Assembly (NCBI GenBank): GCA_963675575.1
Contig: OY776378.1
Span: 2,108,001 to 2,172,000, forward strand
DNA: 64,000 nt
Direction: 5' to 3'
DNA from: JAGLOK01 sp963675575
GTDB taxonomy: Bacteria > Bacillota > Clostridia > Christensenellales > UMGS416
Shown in pieces: positions 63,595 to 64,000 of this stretch. Under the pieces are notes generated by a model. It was given only the letters and a program-made list of their open reading frames with translations. It was not told the origin of the DNA and did not search any database. Each line of letters begins with the position of its first letter. The first letter of the stretch is position 1. Made by a program: the position numbers and the translations under genes.

Positions 63595-64000
63595 TTATAT
63601 CAGCAGATTCACTTCCTCATCTTTAGAAAACATATGAATAAGCTCTGAAGGGAAAGTAAAATCAATCTCTGTGTGATATTTTATACCATTGCGGAATCTC
63701 TCATCCAAATCCAACGTGGAAACACTTATAATAACTACATGTTCATTCACACTCAAATGAAGATGCATGACACTGCCCATCATTTCGGTAACTTCAACCG
63801 TCGCATGTAAAACCCCGGGTTCTTTGTTAGTTGCGATGCTCATATGCTCCGGGCGGATCCCTATGGTGATGTCTTGATCCGCAACGTTCCTTTCGGATAA
63901 CGCTGAACTCATCTGAGAAGTTAGAGATATCTTCACTCCGTTAATTAACACCTCATATTGCTCACCATGTTTTTGCAGTAGCGCATCAAAGAAGTTCATC
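63595..64000 (-). CDS. MsmK/UgpC-type sugar ABC transporter ATPase, C-terminal part
   Basis: The gene enters from beyond the window; 134 residues of its C-terminus are seen. MNFFDALL is internal (family context GxIGSPxMNFFD), followed by the MalK-like regulatory OB/TOBE domain with ITIGIRPEHMSI and EVTEMMGSVMHLHLS. These ATPases energise sugar importers such as the type whose binding protein is at 5813. The kinase fragment downstream fits a former sugar operon. Confidence 0.9.
   Translation of the reverse strand, partial: MNFFDALLQKHGEQYEVLINGVKISLTSQMSSALSERNVADQDITIGIRPEHMSIATNKEPGVLHATVEVTEMMGSVMHLHLSVNEHVVIISVSTLDLDERFRNGIKYHTEIDFTFPSELIHMFSKDEEVNLLI

Overview
The window looks like part of the chromosome of an anaerobic, low-GC, Gram-positive bacterium of the class Clostridia. 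The evidence is the AT-rich composition, strong AGGAGG ribosome sites, consensus sigma-A promoters, LacI and DeoR regulators, lipobox solute-binding proteins, a glycyl radical enzyme with its activase, and a Firmicute-type conjugative element with a sortase-anchored Cna-B protein. I name no genus.

Layout. (1) 84-7399, plus strand: a membrane-anchored phosphodiester glycosidase, a GH78 alpha-L-rhamnosidase whose expected acid residue is Gly, a ThpR-DUF3006 fusion, ychF and a lone sugar-type solute-binding lipoprotein, followed by tRNA-Ser(GGA). (2) About 7524-11837: a small mobile element with two overlapping large serine recombinases. (3) An SRAP gene at 12046-12645. (4) 12892-30032, minus strand: a long catabolic region under a LacI regulator at its upstream end. 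The upstream half holds an M29-like protein, a class V aminotransferase, a complete Liv-type ABC importer, an AroE-like dehydrogenase, and frameshifted malate/lactate-type and alanine dehydrogenases. The downstream half is a sugar-acid set: zinc alcohol dehydrogenase, SDR, PfkB kinase, 6-phosphogluconate dehydrogenase and a LarA-type racemase. (5) 30360-31041: a decayed, internally deleted copy of the element in (2), cut by an IS407-type IS3 element (31047-32308). (6) 32251-44711: a remnant of an integrative conjugative element (VirB4-like ATPase, PrgI-like protein, two cell-wall cysteine peptidases, lipoprotein, Cna-B repeat protein), truncated on both sides by insertion sequences and rearranged inside. 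(7) A broken IS21 element (44715-45853) joins it to the first part of transketolase. (8) 45854-61579: a second metabolic region with transketolase fragment, ROK kinase, transaldolase, a complete 2-oxoacid dehydrogenase complex (fused E1, E2, E3), lipA, lipB, a DeoR regulator, a glycyl radical eliminase and activase, a second DeoR regulator and a frameshifted aldo/keto reductase behind a MerR-type promoter. (9) 61881-64000: a RelBE module, an orphan second RelE toxin, transposase and FGGY-kinase remnants, and the end of an MsmK/UgpC-type ATPase running off the window.

How the genes fit together (inference). The LacI-controlled operon seems to import a small amino-acid-like or acidic compound through the Liv transporter, act on its nitrogen (aminotransferase, alanine dehydrogenase) and oxidise it (AroE-like and malate/lactate-type dehydrogenases). 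The sugar-acid genes would interconvert aldonates and ketouronates towards 2-keto-3-deoxygluconate 6-phosphate or pentose phosphate. In region 8 the glycyl radical enzyme would dehydrate a polyol-like substrate, and the transaldolase, transketolase and 2-oxoacid dehydrogenase would feed the products to central metabolism. A shared 10-base motif before the dehydrogenase operon and before its nearby deoR gene suggests common control. Much of the window is scarred by mobile DNA: at least seven broken genes and several joins that look like IS-mediated deletions.
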